From Ilyonectria destructans (lineage: Eukaryota; Ascomycota; Sordariomycetes; Hypocreales; Nectriaceae): 64,000 nucleotides of DNA. The notes under the pieces are model-generated. The model was not told the origin of the DNA, searched no databases, and saw nothing but the letters and a program-made list of their open reading frames with translations. The stretch lies in NCBI GenBank assembly GCA_020740775.1, contig JAHEWK010000009.1, positions 2,046,001 through 2,110,000 of the forward strand, in the 5' to 3' direction. How positions within the stretch are numbered: position 1 is the first letter of the stretch; each line of letters opens with the position of its first letter. This document shows positions 45,018-56,758 of the stretch, piece after piece. The position numbers and the translations under genes were made by a program.

Positions 45018-46671
45018 ATGGAAGACTCCAAGGAAAAGAACCCCGAAAATGGCCTGCCTGTTGTCACGACTGTTGTCGACCACAACGATGACAGCTCACA
45101 AGATGATCGCAGGACTGCCATTCCTCTGAACATGAAAATCCTCTCAGTTGTCGTCGTCAGTATGATTGGATTTGGAGGTCACTGGAGCAGCGGCGTCACG
45201 GGAGCTTTAAAGAGCACTCTGAAGAAGGCAAGTCGACCGAACCATCTCAAAACGCGACGTTTGTCTAACACAAGCCACTCTAGGAGCTCGACATCACCAA
45301 CACGCAATACGCTGTGCTTGAATCGAGCGAAAACTTCATCAAGGTAGTCTTGATCTTGGCCAGTGGGCTTCTCACCGACCGTTATGGTGGTGCCAGTACG
45401 CAAATCTCTATTGAATGAGCATTGCTGGATGCTAATACTCCACAGGCACCATGCTCTGGGGCAACGCCGTGTTCAGCGCCGGTGCAATTCTGATTGCAGC
45501 GGCCACGACTGTTCGCAACTACAAGTTCATGATATTCGGCGTCGTCGTTCAAGCACTTGGCGATGTCACTACCCAAGTCGCTCAGTACAAGATCTTCTCA
45601 TCCTGGTTCCCGCCATCCTCCGGTTTCGCCTCGACCTTGGCGTTTGAGCTCGGCATCGGAAAAATCGGCTCCTTTGTCGGCAAGGCTACGGCCAACGTCA
45701 TCGCAACGAACCTGGGAGATTTCAGCTGGGCCTACTGGATGGCTGTGTTCATGAACCTTTTTACCAACGTCGCAACGCTCTTCTTCTGGTGGTTTACTCG
45801 CTGGTGCGAGAAGCGCTATGCCGGAACACTGGATCCAGCAACAGGCGAGAAGCTCACCGAGAACAACAAGAAGTTCGAGGTTACCAAGATGCTACGACTT
45901 CCTTGGTCGTTCTGGCTTATTGTTTTATTCTCGTTGTTCCAGACCTCAACGTCGAGTATTTTCTCCTCCAATGGCACTGAGCTGGCTGAGCAGCGCTTTG
46001 ATATCTCAGCTGTACAGGCGGGTTGGTATTCGGCCATGTCGCAATATCTTGGCTTCTTCTTTGTGCCTATGGTTGGAATATTCATCGATATTCTTGGTCG
46101 TCGCCTTACCGTCATGCTCGTATGCGGTCTTGGTATGCTGTTGGCCATGTGCCTAGCAGCCTGGGGACCTTCTGTTGCAGGGACTGCAGCTAGCTTTGGC
46201 ATCTACGCCATCGCTTCTTCGCTCGGTCCTACTGTCATCATTGACAGCATCCGCACAAGTATGTGGTATCAAGAAGTCTTCGGAGCCGGCTATGCTATCA
46301 AAATTGCCATCAACAACAGCATGACGATCATTGTCGGAATTATTGCAGGTGTTATTCAAGACCGCGACAATAACAGTTACGACAACGTCGTCATCTTGTA
46401 CGTGGCTCTTGCGGCCGGATCCGTTGTTGTTGGTACCATCATGGTTGTCTTGGGGTACATGAGCAACGTAATCGGCCTCTTGCAATGGAGTCGGAAGGAG
46501 AGGGTGCTGAATGGAAAAGTCATCAACGCCACAAAAGAAGAATTCGAGACTGGAGAACGGGCCGAGTGGAACCGAAAGCTTAGCCTCATCAACTTCATCT
46601 CGGTCATCATTCTGATGACTGGCGCTTGTGTTGCATATTTCTGGGGTGTGGGTACTGGCAACAACTACTAA
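45018..46671 (+). CDS. MFS transporter
   Basis: Three exons, 45018-45227, 45284-45395 and 45446-46671, give 515 residues. Intron 1 is a GC-AG intron (GCAAGT donor, TCTAAC branch, CTCTAG acceptor); intron 2 is ordinary. About twelve helices are visible: SVVVVSMIGFGGHWSSGV, SSENFIKVVLILASGLL-TDRYGG (the helix 2-3 loop signature, formed across the splices), MLWGNAVFSAGAILIAAA, SLFQTSTSSIFSS, YLGFFFVPMVGIFIDILGRR and others. It is likely a plasma- or vacuolar-membrane carrier; the subfamily and substrate are not clear. Confidence 0.85.
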
Positions 46672-47714
46672 AGATGCTTTAGAGCTTGATGTCATGATGA
46701 ACACTAAGCTCCATCTCGAATTCATGATTCTTACAAACTGGCCAGAAGATGAGTGCTGCGTGTTTGACAGGATATCTCTCTAGAAGCTTTGATACATAAT
46801 ATTATTCCCTTCATCACTATATTGTAATGGTTGTTGAGGATACCTTCATTTAAGTTGGGTAAAGAATCGACTGTGTAGTCCGCGATTCGGAATGGTAAGG
46901 CTGTTGAAATAGCTCAAGATTAAAATTCCTGACTTCCGATACTATCATGCTTTGTAGGGCATGTTGGAAGGCAAGGATAAATTGATATGAGTTAATAGAT
47001 CCACAGAAAGGATAACACGGGTGTGGCTATCGCGTCCATCTTAAAGGAGCCAGTATAGGGTAAGGGGGATGACCAGGGTATGATCTGATCTAGTCGGATT
47101 AGAACGTTGGCGTTGCAGCACATGATTTGACTGAAGCTGAGCTGCATCCATTTTTACTGCTACCAATTCGAATTAACTGGGTATTCCTTGAATTGGGGGT
47201 TTCAGCGCATTGAATCATCTCCCCACTATGCGACTGTGGGTCAGCGATATATACCGTTGAGTATTGCCTCTCCCAATGCCGACAGTGAACGGCATACCCT
47301 CTGATGGCAGCTCTTTGATGTGAAACATATATTTATTTAGTCTGCCTATACGCTTTTCTCGACTGGGCAAGCCTGCTTGCTTCTTTCGATGATGGTTGGT
47401 GATTGGGTTGTGTTACTGTAGAGACGAGGCCGACGTAAGTAGTAAACCAAGCGACCGAGATAAACCTCATATGAGGAAACCAGATATTAAATGACCTGTA
47501 TCCTATCAGAGTCGACAAATCAACCGTAAATCTATACTGGATAAAGAGGGAAATATTCGTACAGCAGCCGCCAGAGCTATTGCCAAGAAACTAACACCCA
47601 CATTGCGACCGCAGAACCCACTCATCTGAGCACACCCTGCGTGGCACTCTTTCACAAGCCTGGCCCAACGCTGTACTCTCTCCGATAGCCCATCGCGTAT
47701 CGAACGTGCCTCTC
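46672..47714. other. Gene-free stretch
   Basis: Convergent region with no supported gene or repeat. Confidence 0.5.
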
Positions 47715-49820
47715 CTATGACGTAACTTGGATCATAACATGAGGGCTCCCATCTTCACCCACTACGCTGATGATACTATACTTCGAGTTGAACGTCTTCG
47801 TCCGTTTTTCAACCTGCGCCTTTCCAATCACCGAGAGCCCCTGAAGCTGGGAAAGGAAGTTTCCCGAGCGGCATACCAAGTAAAGAATTGCTGCAATCGT
47901 GTCCAAGTCTGTAGATACAAACGGGAAATGGTGACTTGGGGAGCTGAAAAGGATCACGCCAGCGACGATGGCGAGCACTGCAAGCATAAAGCCTAGAATC
48001 CCAACACTCACCCAAGTGCAGACGTTGAATGTTATCCATGTGATTGCATGGTTGAAAGGAACGTTGGCGAGCACTATGGGTAGGAAGTCGCTTAGTATCG
48101 TCACGACAGAGATGAGCGCGAGCAGTGTATGCCCACGAGAAAGATACGTCATCATGCCAACATAGGGGTTCGGAGATAGCGGCATTAGGATGGAGTCCTT
48201 GGGCTCCGTTGGATGTCGAGACATATTCCAGACAGGAAGGATCCTCGCCAGCTCTAAGTCAGACATTAGCAAAAAGTTGCAGTAACACTGACTGACGGCT
48301 AAGGTATGTGAATACTTACCGTTGAAGATGGACGCCCATCCAAACCCAATAACCACGCCAAAGACAGTGAAGAGAAATCGGACCCCAAATACGCTCTGGG
48401 AATCCATGAACCTCTCAAATCCACTGTCGTCGTAGGTCAGCCGATAGTATAGTATCAGAATTATTAGACCAACGATGGAGATGGCAAAAGCGATCACTTT
48501 GACCAGTATCCAAAAGAAAACTGATCGATTTGGCGTTCCTCGATCAACCTCGAGTGGCGGAGGATCCGACATGTGAGATGGATCTTTGGCCTTAGGTCTC
48601 GAGAAGTTCACAATCTGGGCCTCAGCAACGTCGCCCATGACGGTAATGCAATATTGCTGATCTCCTGACGGATACGTGATATAGCCAAACTCCAACTTTT
48701 GTTCACCAAGCGTTTCAGCAGCCTGGGTAGTCGAGAACATTCCATCGGAACCCAACGATATCCTGCGCATGACGGCGGTGAGATATGGGTTCAGAGAGAG
48801 GCTGGAAATTCCCAGGATACTGCGCGGATCGGATGTCACCCCGAACGTCTTCCCACGCAGCAAGAAGATGTATGCGATGACGGTACAACCCATGACTACA
48901 AGCAACGCCTGTGCTATCCGGATCATGGTGTCAGACGCTTCAAGTGTCGCGGTGCAGTGCTTTGTCCATTCCTGGAGACACTCGCCTTGCAGGGTGAGAC
49001 GAACGCTTTGAGCAGCTAGAGGGGTTAACAAGGCCGCGCTGTACTTCAAGACAGTTGACAATGTTACAGCCGAGTGTCCGGTGAACAGCGCTCTGAGTGC
49101 AAAACCCAAGCCGGAGACGCCATTGTATTGAAGAAGCAGAGTCTGTGATGCTCTACCACCACCAAGACGTGCCAATTGCGCGAAGGGCTCTAGACTCTTC
49201 GTCTCGAGGTCTAGTATTTTCCACGGGATGGCGAAGATGGACGCCAGCAGAGTGGGTAGAAACGTGCCGATGAAGTACACTAACTCGGGCGACAGCCATG
49301 CGTCTTCGTCGAGCGAAAGCCACCCAATACTCGGGGGCGGAGCGGATGGCTCATCTCGCGAGAAGATCCCATTTAAGCTGGACCTTGGGTCGTGGGAGTT
49401 TGATCTGGCCACCAAGATCCCCGTCTTGACAGCTGCGCTGCGGATGTACTTCGCCGGTTCGGTTTCCTCAGATGTGCCCACTTGTGGAAGCGCAAGGCTT
49501 GCAGATTCGAGTAGTACAATCAACGTGGCAATGAGGCCAAGAAGAATTAGTAGAGTTGGGCATTGCAAAGATGTCGGTTTCCAACGCGGCTGGCTTGTTT
49601 GCAAACCCTTCGTTGCTTTGCTTTTACGTTTGGATGAAACGCAGCACCATACCAGAAGGCCAAGAATCACCAAGCCGACCGGAAGGATTGAGAATAGCGC
49701 AACAATCCTTGATGCTCCGGGGATAGTAGAGCCAATGATGCCGGAAATGCCGTCGCTCGAAGTTGTAGCCTCGGATACTACTGTTACAGTCGTCGGGGAA
49801 GAAGCTGAGTTCGTCTCCAT
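47715..49820 (-). CDS. DUF3433-type multi-pass membrane protein
   Basis: Two exons, 49820-48320 and 48253-47715, give 679 residues. The 66-nt intron (GTAAGT, CTTAG) has no stop and a length divisible by three, so the gene reads straight through even if unspliced; splicing gives the smoother SIFNELARILPVWNMSRHP. About ten hydrophobic segments in two halves flank a large loop; YFIGTFLPTLLASIFAIPWK, LLLQYNGVSGLGFALRAL and LSRGHTLLALISVVTILSDF are the kind of blocks seen in fungal DUF3433 proteins, of which this seems a shorter member. Function is unknown; the protein is integral to a membrane. Confidence 0.72.
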   Translation of the reverse strand: METNSASSPTTVTVVSEATTSSDGISGIIGSTIPGASRIVALFSILPVGLVILGLLVWCCVSSKRKSKATKGLQTSQPRWKPTSLQCPTLLILLGLIATLIVLLESASLALPQVGTSEETEPAKYIRSAAVKTGILVARSNSHDPRSSLNGIFSRDEPSAPPPSIGWLSLDEDAWLSPELVYFIGTFLPTLLASIFAIPWKILDLETKSLEPFAQLARLGGGRASQTLLLQYNGVSGLGFALRALFTGHSAVTLSTVLKYSAALLTPLAAQSVRLTLQGECLQEWTKHCTATLEASDTMIRIAQALLVVMGCTVIAYIFLLRGKTFGVTSDPRSILGISSLSLNPYLTAVMRRISLGSDGMFSTTQAAETLGEQKLEFGYITYPSGDQQYCITVMGDVAEAQIVNFSRPKAKDPSHMSDPPPLEVDRGTPNRSVFFWILVKVIAFAISIVGLIILILYYRLTYDDSGFERFMDSQSVFGVRFLFTVFGVVIGFGWASIFNGKYSHTLAVSQCYCNFLLMSDLELARILPVWNMSRHPTEPKDSILMPLSPNPYVGMMTYLSRGHTLLALISVVTILSDFLPIVLANVPFNHAITWITFNVCTWVSVGILGFMLAVLAIVAGVILFSSPSHHFPFVSTDLDTIAAILYLVCRSGNFLSQLQGLSVIGKAQVEKRTKTFNSKYSIISVVGEDGSPHVMIQVTS

Positions 49821-51170
49821 TTCCGTTGGGGGAGATATTCACACGCGTTGATCAAGGTTGGTATGAGTGCAAGTTTGCAACATCATGATCCGGTAGGGAA
49901 CCCAATTTTGCCGAACACTAAAATAGAATAGCTAGTGGCTCAAATATTCAACCTATTTGCCACGTTTGATCGGAGCTGAAACAGATGGGGGTGGTGATTG
50001 GCTGCTGGATTGGAGGCTGCGCCATCCAACTCTCAAGATAGTTGAGGCTGAGTAGGGCTTGCGTCTGGACCGAGTACGGGAATTCTGATAGGTTGAGAGA
50101 GCAACGACTAAATCGGCACCTGCTGTCGGTCGAGGCTTTGTAACGGCACAAGCCGGCTTTCTTAGTCACGGGAAGTTATTACTCCGTGCTTGACGACGCT
50201 TCTGGACCGTATCGATCTTAATTCAAGGTTCGGTCTGTGTGGATTGGTATTCCTGGTGATTGGTCACTGTGAAACATAAAATGCCCCCATTCCTGGATAG
50301 GTTGGCTAGACTATTTAGCGGCGTTGTCGGTGCCCGCCACAAGTCGTCATATCCGCGTTGTCGGTGCCAGCCACAAGTCGTCATATCCGCGTCGAAGCTG
50401 CCGACGGTTCGACGATCTACTGGCCGATGATCTCTGCTCGAATCCATACACGGCATTCATTCGTCGAGTTTTGCAGACTATTGTTTCACCTCAAGCCTTC
50501 CAGCTGGTCGGGTTTGGTAGACCACAGCGTCGGCCCACCACCCCATCATCGCGCGATTGCGCTATTGATTCTCGCGGTAAATGCCGTCTCAACAAAAAAT
50601 CATCTGACTACTGTAGTGTAGCCCGTGGATGCTCGTGGTCGTTTGTGGCTGCTCGATCGGCATATTGGCTCGGAGGAGTCACTATTCTCTAGAGATTACT
50701 ACTCTGTACACCACCTAGAGGTTAATTGTTTTTATGCCCCATGTTAAGGATGCCAATGCCGATAGAGCTAATAGTTGTTCATGGCGCCCGCTTCCACTTT
50801 CTCGCGATAGTAATCTCATCGCATCTTGGTGTCCATCTGAGTGCCAAGGGATCGGCACGACGGGGAGGCCTTAACCGTGGCATTTAGTAGGCGGAGCGCG
50901 TGCGTGCTCTTCACCCTGGCGTCTTTGGCGAAATATGTAAGCTCCTATTTTACTGGTGCGAGATGGGAAGCATACTTTTCGGCCCATCCATCAGCGTTAC
51001 ATAAAGGACCAGTATTGTCTAAGACTGGAACGACAGGCGTTTCAAGGTTTTCTCGGTGTCAACCGATATAGAGAAAAAGACGGCTGGACGGTTTTTAAAA
51101 TGCACCACAGAGCTCACTTCATGTATTTCTTTTTTAAAAAAAACTGTTTTATCAGTAGGTACACTGGAAT
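49821..51170. other. Gene-free stretch
   Basis: Holds a perfect-length 34-nt tandem duplication (50321-50388). Other frames show no recognisable domain. Confidence 0.5.
50321..50388 (+). repeat. 34-nt tandem duplication
   Basis: Two head-to-tail units starting GCGTTGTCGGTGCC, differing at one base (C/A) in the middle. Confidence 0.9.
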
Positions 51171-52020
51171 TTAAGGTAGCTCGAGATTTGTGGTTGAAAC
51201 ATCCCTGCCATCAACAATGGCGTTAGTGACCTCCACAAGATTCTCTTCAGGAAGTTTAGGTAGCTCATTGCTAATACCACCGTTTGTAGGGAAATAATTT
51301 CCATTTCCTGGTCCAGAGGTACTTCCCATCAAAGCGCCCACGTACTCGGACATGTCACCCTTGCTGGAAGTCTCGAAGCCTTGGGTAATAGCGTCTGGAA
51401 CGCCAATATTCTCCACTGTCAACTTACCAGAGTGGTTCTCTAGGATGGCCAAAATTTCGTTTTGCGACGGGGTAAACGAGGCAACAAACAGACATTTATT
51501 GACCGTCTTAGCTGGGATGGAAAGAACCCCTCCAACAACCTGGCTGACAGGGCTAAGAGTCGTGATGCTGGCCAGTTGATTGTAGATTGCGGCAGTACGT
51601 GTTTCAAGGTTGAAGCCAATGAAAGCATTTTTGAGTGCCTGTTGGGCATGTGTATTTTTGCAATGAGAACTATGAACGAAAAACAAACCCGGCCATAGAA
51701 GGGGCCATTCCACAATGCTGTAAATGAGAATTCGGGGAAAGCGGCTGCTTTCTCCTCGAGATATTCCATTATGGCTATGCGCTCTGCGAACGTGAGGAAA
51801 ATGGACACATTGGCCACGTTTTCCATGATTCTGCTGAATCCGCTGGGGATGAAACTCTTCACGCCGGCCTCAATAGCCGCATCGATCACCTTTCTGCATC
51901 ATCTACAGCGCGTTGGCCTAGTAGATCGACGACAGCATCTTGATGGTTAAAAGCCTCGACTAGGGAAGACCGAGTAAAATCACTATCGCCAGTTGTAGAG
52001 AAAGTTGTCCCAGCTATACA
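51171..52020 (-). pseudogene. NmrA-like NAD(P)-binding protein, truncated and frameshifted
   Basis: The C-terminal two thirds is well kept: VIDAAIEAGVKSFIPSGFSR, FPEFSFTALWNGPFYG, a 55-nt intron with GTTTGT donor, then ALKNAFIGFNLETRTAAIYN and onward to 51171. This matches the NmrA/isoflavone-reductase type of atypical short-chain dehydrogenases. Upstream, a second frame gives FNHQDAVVDLLGQRAVDDAE, expected directly before VIDAAIEAG, but the two differ by one base near 51889-51892. The N-terminal Rossmann loop (GATG-x2-G) is missing; in its place is CAGCTG-rich repetitive DNA (52010-52110). It is a relic unlikely to make an active enzyme. Confidence 0.7.
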
Positions 52021-53277
52021 GCTGGGGCTCATATAACAGCCCTTACAGCAGCCCTTGCAGCTGGATATACAGCTGCAGTAGCAGCTGCTGGAATAACAGT
52101 CGGGCCAGGCTCGAAGTTATGAACTTTTTGAGGAGACCACAGAGATGTTTTTGTTTAAACAATTTAACTGCAGCCGGGCTTGTAGGTCAATGTGTTGTGT
52201 TAATAGCTGTAAAATCCACTCATTGTTTATTATATTCCCTGACTTAGACTGTAATTTTGGTGTGACGGGGGGATGGTAAAGCAGGGCGAAACCAGTGCGG
52301 TTACATAACACGAATAGCAATACTCATTTCCTATAATTAGAGCAAAAGGCAGTCTGCCGCTGTCTAGTAACTACATTGGAGCGGAGCTCCTATCATGGGT
52401 CTGCGCTTACCAATCATTCCGAGCTTCTTGCAACAAATAGCTGCTAGGGCTTTTAGTCATAACCGCGCGGGCTACGAGTTGAAAGTACAGCAGAGGGGAC
52501 GGCTGCAGTGCATTGGGTTTTGGATCATCCGGGCCGCCCACCACAAAAGATTCGGGCTGGGCTTGGTAAGCAGGCCACGGTTTGGAGCCTTGTCGAGATT
52601 TGATTGATTGTTGAACCTTAGCATATGATAGTGTGTTGACGGGCGAGTCCGTGGATTTATGACGGAGGTGCGTTCTGACCAGAGAGCTCGTAATTGATCG
52701 CAAGTGACTTTGAGAAACGCATCTAAGGTAGAAAAGGCTCCAGAGACCCGGAATTGACCACCGGCGCGACTCATGCCTTTCCAGAGCCGACAAAACCGAC
52801 CGCCTCAGCCAACTTGGCCTCACTCTTGCATGTTCTACTATTCCCAACATGGCGCGGCGTCTCGCATTACTAACTAGCCGCGCGCTCGGGTTTTGAATGC
52901 TTCCGACAGTCCATCAAACAATAGGTTAGCCTACTTAATGTGGACTTGATGCGGACTTGATGCGGACTTGATGCGGACTTGCGGAGCATTACACCTACTT
53001 CTGTAAGTAGACCGACCGGCTTTCATCGCTGATCTCGGATTACAGGTCTCCTCCATCTGGGGGGGACTTCCTAATCTTCGCAGCAGGCCACGGCCTTTCC
53101 CCCGCGAGTACCGGTGAGGACCGAGGCCGAGCGCGAGGCTGGTGGCAGGATACTGCTGGCGAGCTACAGAGTAGTCCAGCTACTACTTAAATATCCTGTT
53201 TCCCTCCCACCCAAAAGATCCACTCCACCATACTCGTCGAGAGCATACATCCTATACATCCAGACTTCGCCCACAAG
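52021..53277. other. Gene-poor stretch with repeats
   Basis: CAGCTG/CAGCAG-rich words lie at 52010-52110 and an 11-nt tandem array at 52942-52984. A minus-strand ATG frame of 147 residues (52407-52850) has no recognisable domain and is not called. Confidence 0.4.
52942..52984 (+). repeat. Four 11-nt tandem units
   Basis: GGACTTGATGC repeated, with the last unit altered to GGACTTGCGG. Confidence 0.9.
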
Positions 53278-54001
53278 ATGACGGTCTTCAATATCATCGT
53301 CACCGCGGACACCGTTTGCCCTTTCGTAAGTAGATGTCCGAGCGTAACGGGAAACGTCCAACTATCCTGGAACTTTCGGTTAATCTCTGAATTAGTGCTA
53401 CGTGGCAACGAAGCAAATCTCTAATGCTATTGCAGCTTACACTGCAAAGAACCCTGCATCCAGCAACGAATTTAACATTCAATGGAACCCCTTTTTCCCC
53501 ATAGCAGACCCACCCAAACCCTCCATGGAGAAGCGCGACTACTATTTGAAGAAATACGGCCCCGAAATGCTGGAACGCATTGACAACGCTCAAGACGGCC
53601 TGGGTAAGGAACACGGTATCAGTTTTACTAAAACGGGTAAAATTGGTGATACTCTGGACAGCCATCGGTTGATCATGTTTGCGGGAACAAGATCTGGTGC
53701 GTTGCAACAGAAGGTTATTTCAGGGGTGTATAAATCCTACTTCGAAGACGGCCAAGATATCGCATTGCCTAAGACTCTCCTGAAGATAGCTACGAATGCA
53801 GGACTTCCAGAAGACGAAACTGCTGCTTGGTTAGCTAGCACGGCTGGTGTCAGCGAGGTCAACACGAAAGCGGTAGAAGCACGCGCTGCGGGCATCACAT
53901 CTACCCCCCACATTACTGTATCCGGACACAATATCGGCACTCAAAGAGATGTACAGACCTTTCTTGACGTCTTTCAAAGTGTGGAGAACTTGAATATCTG
54001 A
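53278..54001 (+). CDS. DsbA-family (FrnE-like) thioredoxin-fold oxidoreductase
   Basis: Two exons, 53278-53325 and 53396-54001, give 217 residues; the intron falls inside the CPFC motif. The N-terminus TVFNIIVTADTVCPFCYVAT is the thioredoxin-fold strand plus CxxC active site of the DsbA/2-hydroxychromene-2-carboxylate isomerase-like group, which usually has CPWC. WNPFFPIADPP, DSHRLIMFA, YFEDGQDIALPKTLLKIA, and GITSTPHITVSG with its cis-proline are the usual blocks. It is a full-length cytosolic-looking protein with no signal peptide. It could be a disulfide reductase/isomerase or use glutathione; the substrate is unknown. Confidence 0.88.
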
Positions 54002-55001
54002 ATAGGGAGCTTGACCCTTCCAGACGGGGTCTAAAGCACCGAGATATGATGGGAATATGGCTAGGCAAACCCCTTTGAATATAAAATTGACGGCTTCACT
54101 CTTGTATTGTGCTTCTCAGTTGTGAAAATCATGGGGGGTAGAAATTTCAGTACCGTTTTGATTCGGTTCTGGTCTTAGCCAGGGCTGTCTTTTCTTTTCT
54201 GGCCCCCTGATAAAAATATCCCCAGCTCTTGTACTCTCGCACGATAGGTTTCGTGTAGCCTCTCCTGGGCAGTTGCGTTTATTTGCAGCACTTCAGCTAC
54301 GATCACTTACGTTCAGCATATCACCACACGCGGTTGAAGAATACGCGCAAGTTCAATTAAGTGGTTGTGAATAATGAGTGGAGAGTAAATAATGCACGCA
54401 GGATTCTGACAAACTAGCTGCGAGCGATCGGTCGGGGAAGGGTTCCCAAGCTTCATCAAATCCAGCATTCCTAATCCAATCCGGAACCCGATCAACATCA
54501 TCATGATCGCCTTGAACGCTATTACCCTAATCAAATTGACCGTGTCGGATCCATCACTTTTTTAAAATGAGATTAACTTGTTAGCTAACCTATATCTACT
54601 CTCCATACAGGTCTATTCTACTTTAAGACAGTCTCACTTTGAGTTCTCTTCTATCATCTAGTCGTGAACAGAATCTATCTAGATCTAGTTATAAATCTAC
54701 TCTGTTGCAACGATTAGGATGGTATTGCTCTTCTACTGTAAGCCCAACAGAAATTATTAATATATGTTAATACTCCCCAGACTCGTTCACAATAAAGAAA
54801 TACACCTTAGCATTGTGGAATCTAGACGATACTCAATTAAAGTATTCTCATTACAGCGACTACTAGGCTCTTGCTATTCCTCGGTCACTGCCAAGTAGAT
54901 AGCGACGGCAGCTTAGTGTAGCATGTGAGATAGCTCCGACTCGCCGAAGCACAATTGATTAGTAAACTTGGCGACAAACTACAGGTCCTGTACACACTTT
55001 C
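54002..55001. other. Gene-free stretch
   Basis: Moderately AT-rich with many TCTACT/TCTAGAT words at 54590-54760. No gene was recognised. Confidence 0.5.
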
Positions 55002-55648
55002 CTACAAGAATCCCTTTACTTTAGCTTCTTGGATACTATCAAACCAAATCTCAGCCATCTTCTTGTACCCTGCGTCATTAGGGTGTATGCCGTCATCAGT
55101 TAGATCGTGAACCTGTGGCCCCCGGGAGCCTTGCATATCCGCAAAGACAATCCTCTTATGATCTGCTGCCTTTGTCTCTGCCAAGCAGCGAATCAGATCG
55201 TTCATGCGCAAGACACGCGAATTGACCTCGCTATCCAAAGCCACAAGGAGTGTCGAGAGAACAATTGTCGAGGAAGGACATGCCAGCCAAAGAGTTTCCA
55301 GCATATCGCCCATGTGCTTACCAGCCTGATCAAATTCAATGCCTTGTATACAGTCATTAGAACCAGCGTTGACTGTGAATATGTTCGGCTGAAACATAGC
55401 TGCTGGTCTTTGCGCTTTGTCGCAGATCTGGTCAATCCTGAAACCTCGCCATCCTTCATTGTCGTTATTGTCCATGGAACCGGCCTTCCGCGATCCGACT
55501 AGACTGACTTTATGGCCGTCTGAGACCAGCATATCGCGGAGGATTTTCCTGTAGCCATTGCCGTCTGAGGATCCAACCCCGTATGTGATAGAGCCTCCTA
55601 ATGCCATTAGGCGCAATGGAACTTTAATTGACTTTTGTGGAGAGTGAT
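55002..55648 (-). CDS. GDSL/SGNH-type hydrolase
   Basis: SGNH esterase blocks are clear: VPLRLMALGGSITYGVGSSD (block I, Ser in GGSIT), EGWRGFRIDQICDK, NIFTVNAGSNDC (block III GxND) and DDGIHPNDAGYKKMAEIWFD (block V with catalytic Asp and His). The first ATG in frame is 55607, inside block I, so the true start lies upstream. The frame is open to an acceptor at 55649, and a candidate first exon 55918-55783 (ATG, GTGAGC donor, 134-nt intron) would give 260 residues in phase, though it lacks a convincing signal peptide. The fungal relatives with this GGSITYGVGSSDGNGYR form are usually secreted carbohydrate or lipid esterases. Confidence 0.8.
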
Positions 55649-56758
55649 CTAAGGCGTCGTGGCATTAAGTCAATGAAAATTGAACTTGGATAGAAAACTT
55701 GCGTCATTGATGCGAAGCAGGTTGTTTATACCAGTCGGTGTGCCTCGCATCACAAACAGCACTCGGTTGATGAATTGCTCACCTTGATGAGTAGGAATCG
55801 AGCCATGGCCGACCTTGTTGAAGGTAGAAAATGGAGAGATTTCGATAGCAAGTAAATTGCGAACGCAAGGAGTGATGAATAAATTGGTAAGAGCCGAAGC
55901 TGGACACGGAAGTTTCATGCCTCGATGGCGCATTTTGTGATGTGACAATGATGGGCGTGGCCGGTTTGGATCTAGTTTAAAGAAAGGGTAAAGTAATATC
56001 AGACGAGAATAGCCAGTTTGAGCCTGAGACAAATTCAGAGCTTGCCCAGCGAGTAAAAGTGTTACCAGCGAGCTCAGTCTTTATGTTACTAATTTCCCAG
56101 GCCCATGTGAGATACACCCGTGACTCATCATTCCACTCAAAAGAGTTAAAGCTTCGGCCTACAAACTTTTGCCCGAACATCTCACTTCGTCACCAACGGA
56201 AATCGGTATTTTTCCAATACCACGGTTGAAGCAAGTGCGTGAATAAACTTGACTTCACAATTGTCTTAATTATATTTTTGAAGGCTGGGGAAGTTAACTT
56301 TATCGTTTGCTACTGTTAGGTCATGTTCGTCGTGCAGAAAGCCGGTAGAAAATCTATCTTGGCACTGTCGGGAAATTCTAATTACGCCGATGGAGAATTC
56401 CACTTGTATGACCTGCTCCACCTATGCGACTTTTCTTTTGATGGATGCCATCGCAAGCGTCTTCTCTCTTTCGAGTTGGCTGGCGTATTGCTACGGATTG
56501 ATTTATCTCCATTGTGCGCGCCGCTCCAGAAAGCTACCAACCATGGCCACGGTCGGCTCAGCTCCGGCCTCCCTCAATAGTCGCCCACTGGAGGTTTGTC
56601 CCAACTCTGCTTTGGATACGGGGCCTGAGCTGTGGCTGCTTTAACCTAACCATACGTCTTAGTGGAAAAGACGCTGGAGTGTATAGAGACGGATGCAGGT
56701 CATATTTTGTCACGCTCGCCACAAATAATCTCGCCCATGTCATAGTCCATCCTCATCT
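55649..56758. other. Upstream region of the SGNH gene, otherwise gene-free
   Basis: May contain the SGNH gene's first exon at 55918-55783. Other frames are not supported. Confidence 0.4.

Noticed and set aside
52407..52850. 147-residue minus-strand ATG frame
   Set aside because: No domain, unusual composition (Arg, Ser, Leu), repeats nearby; no sign of selection visible.
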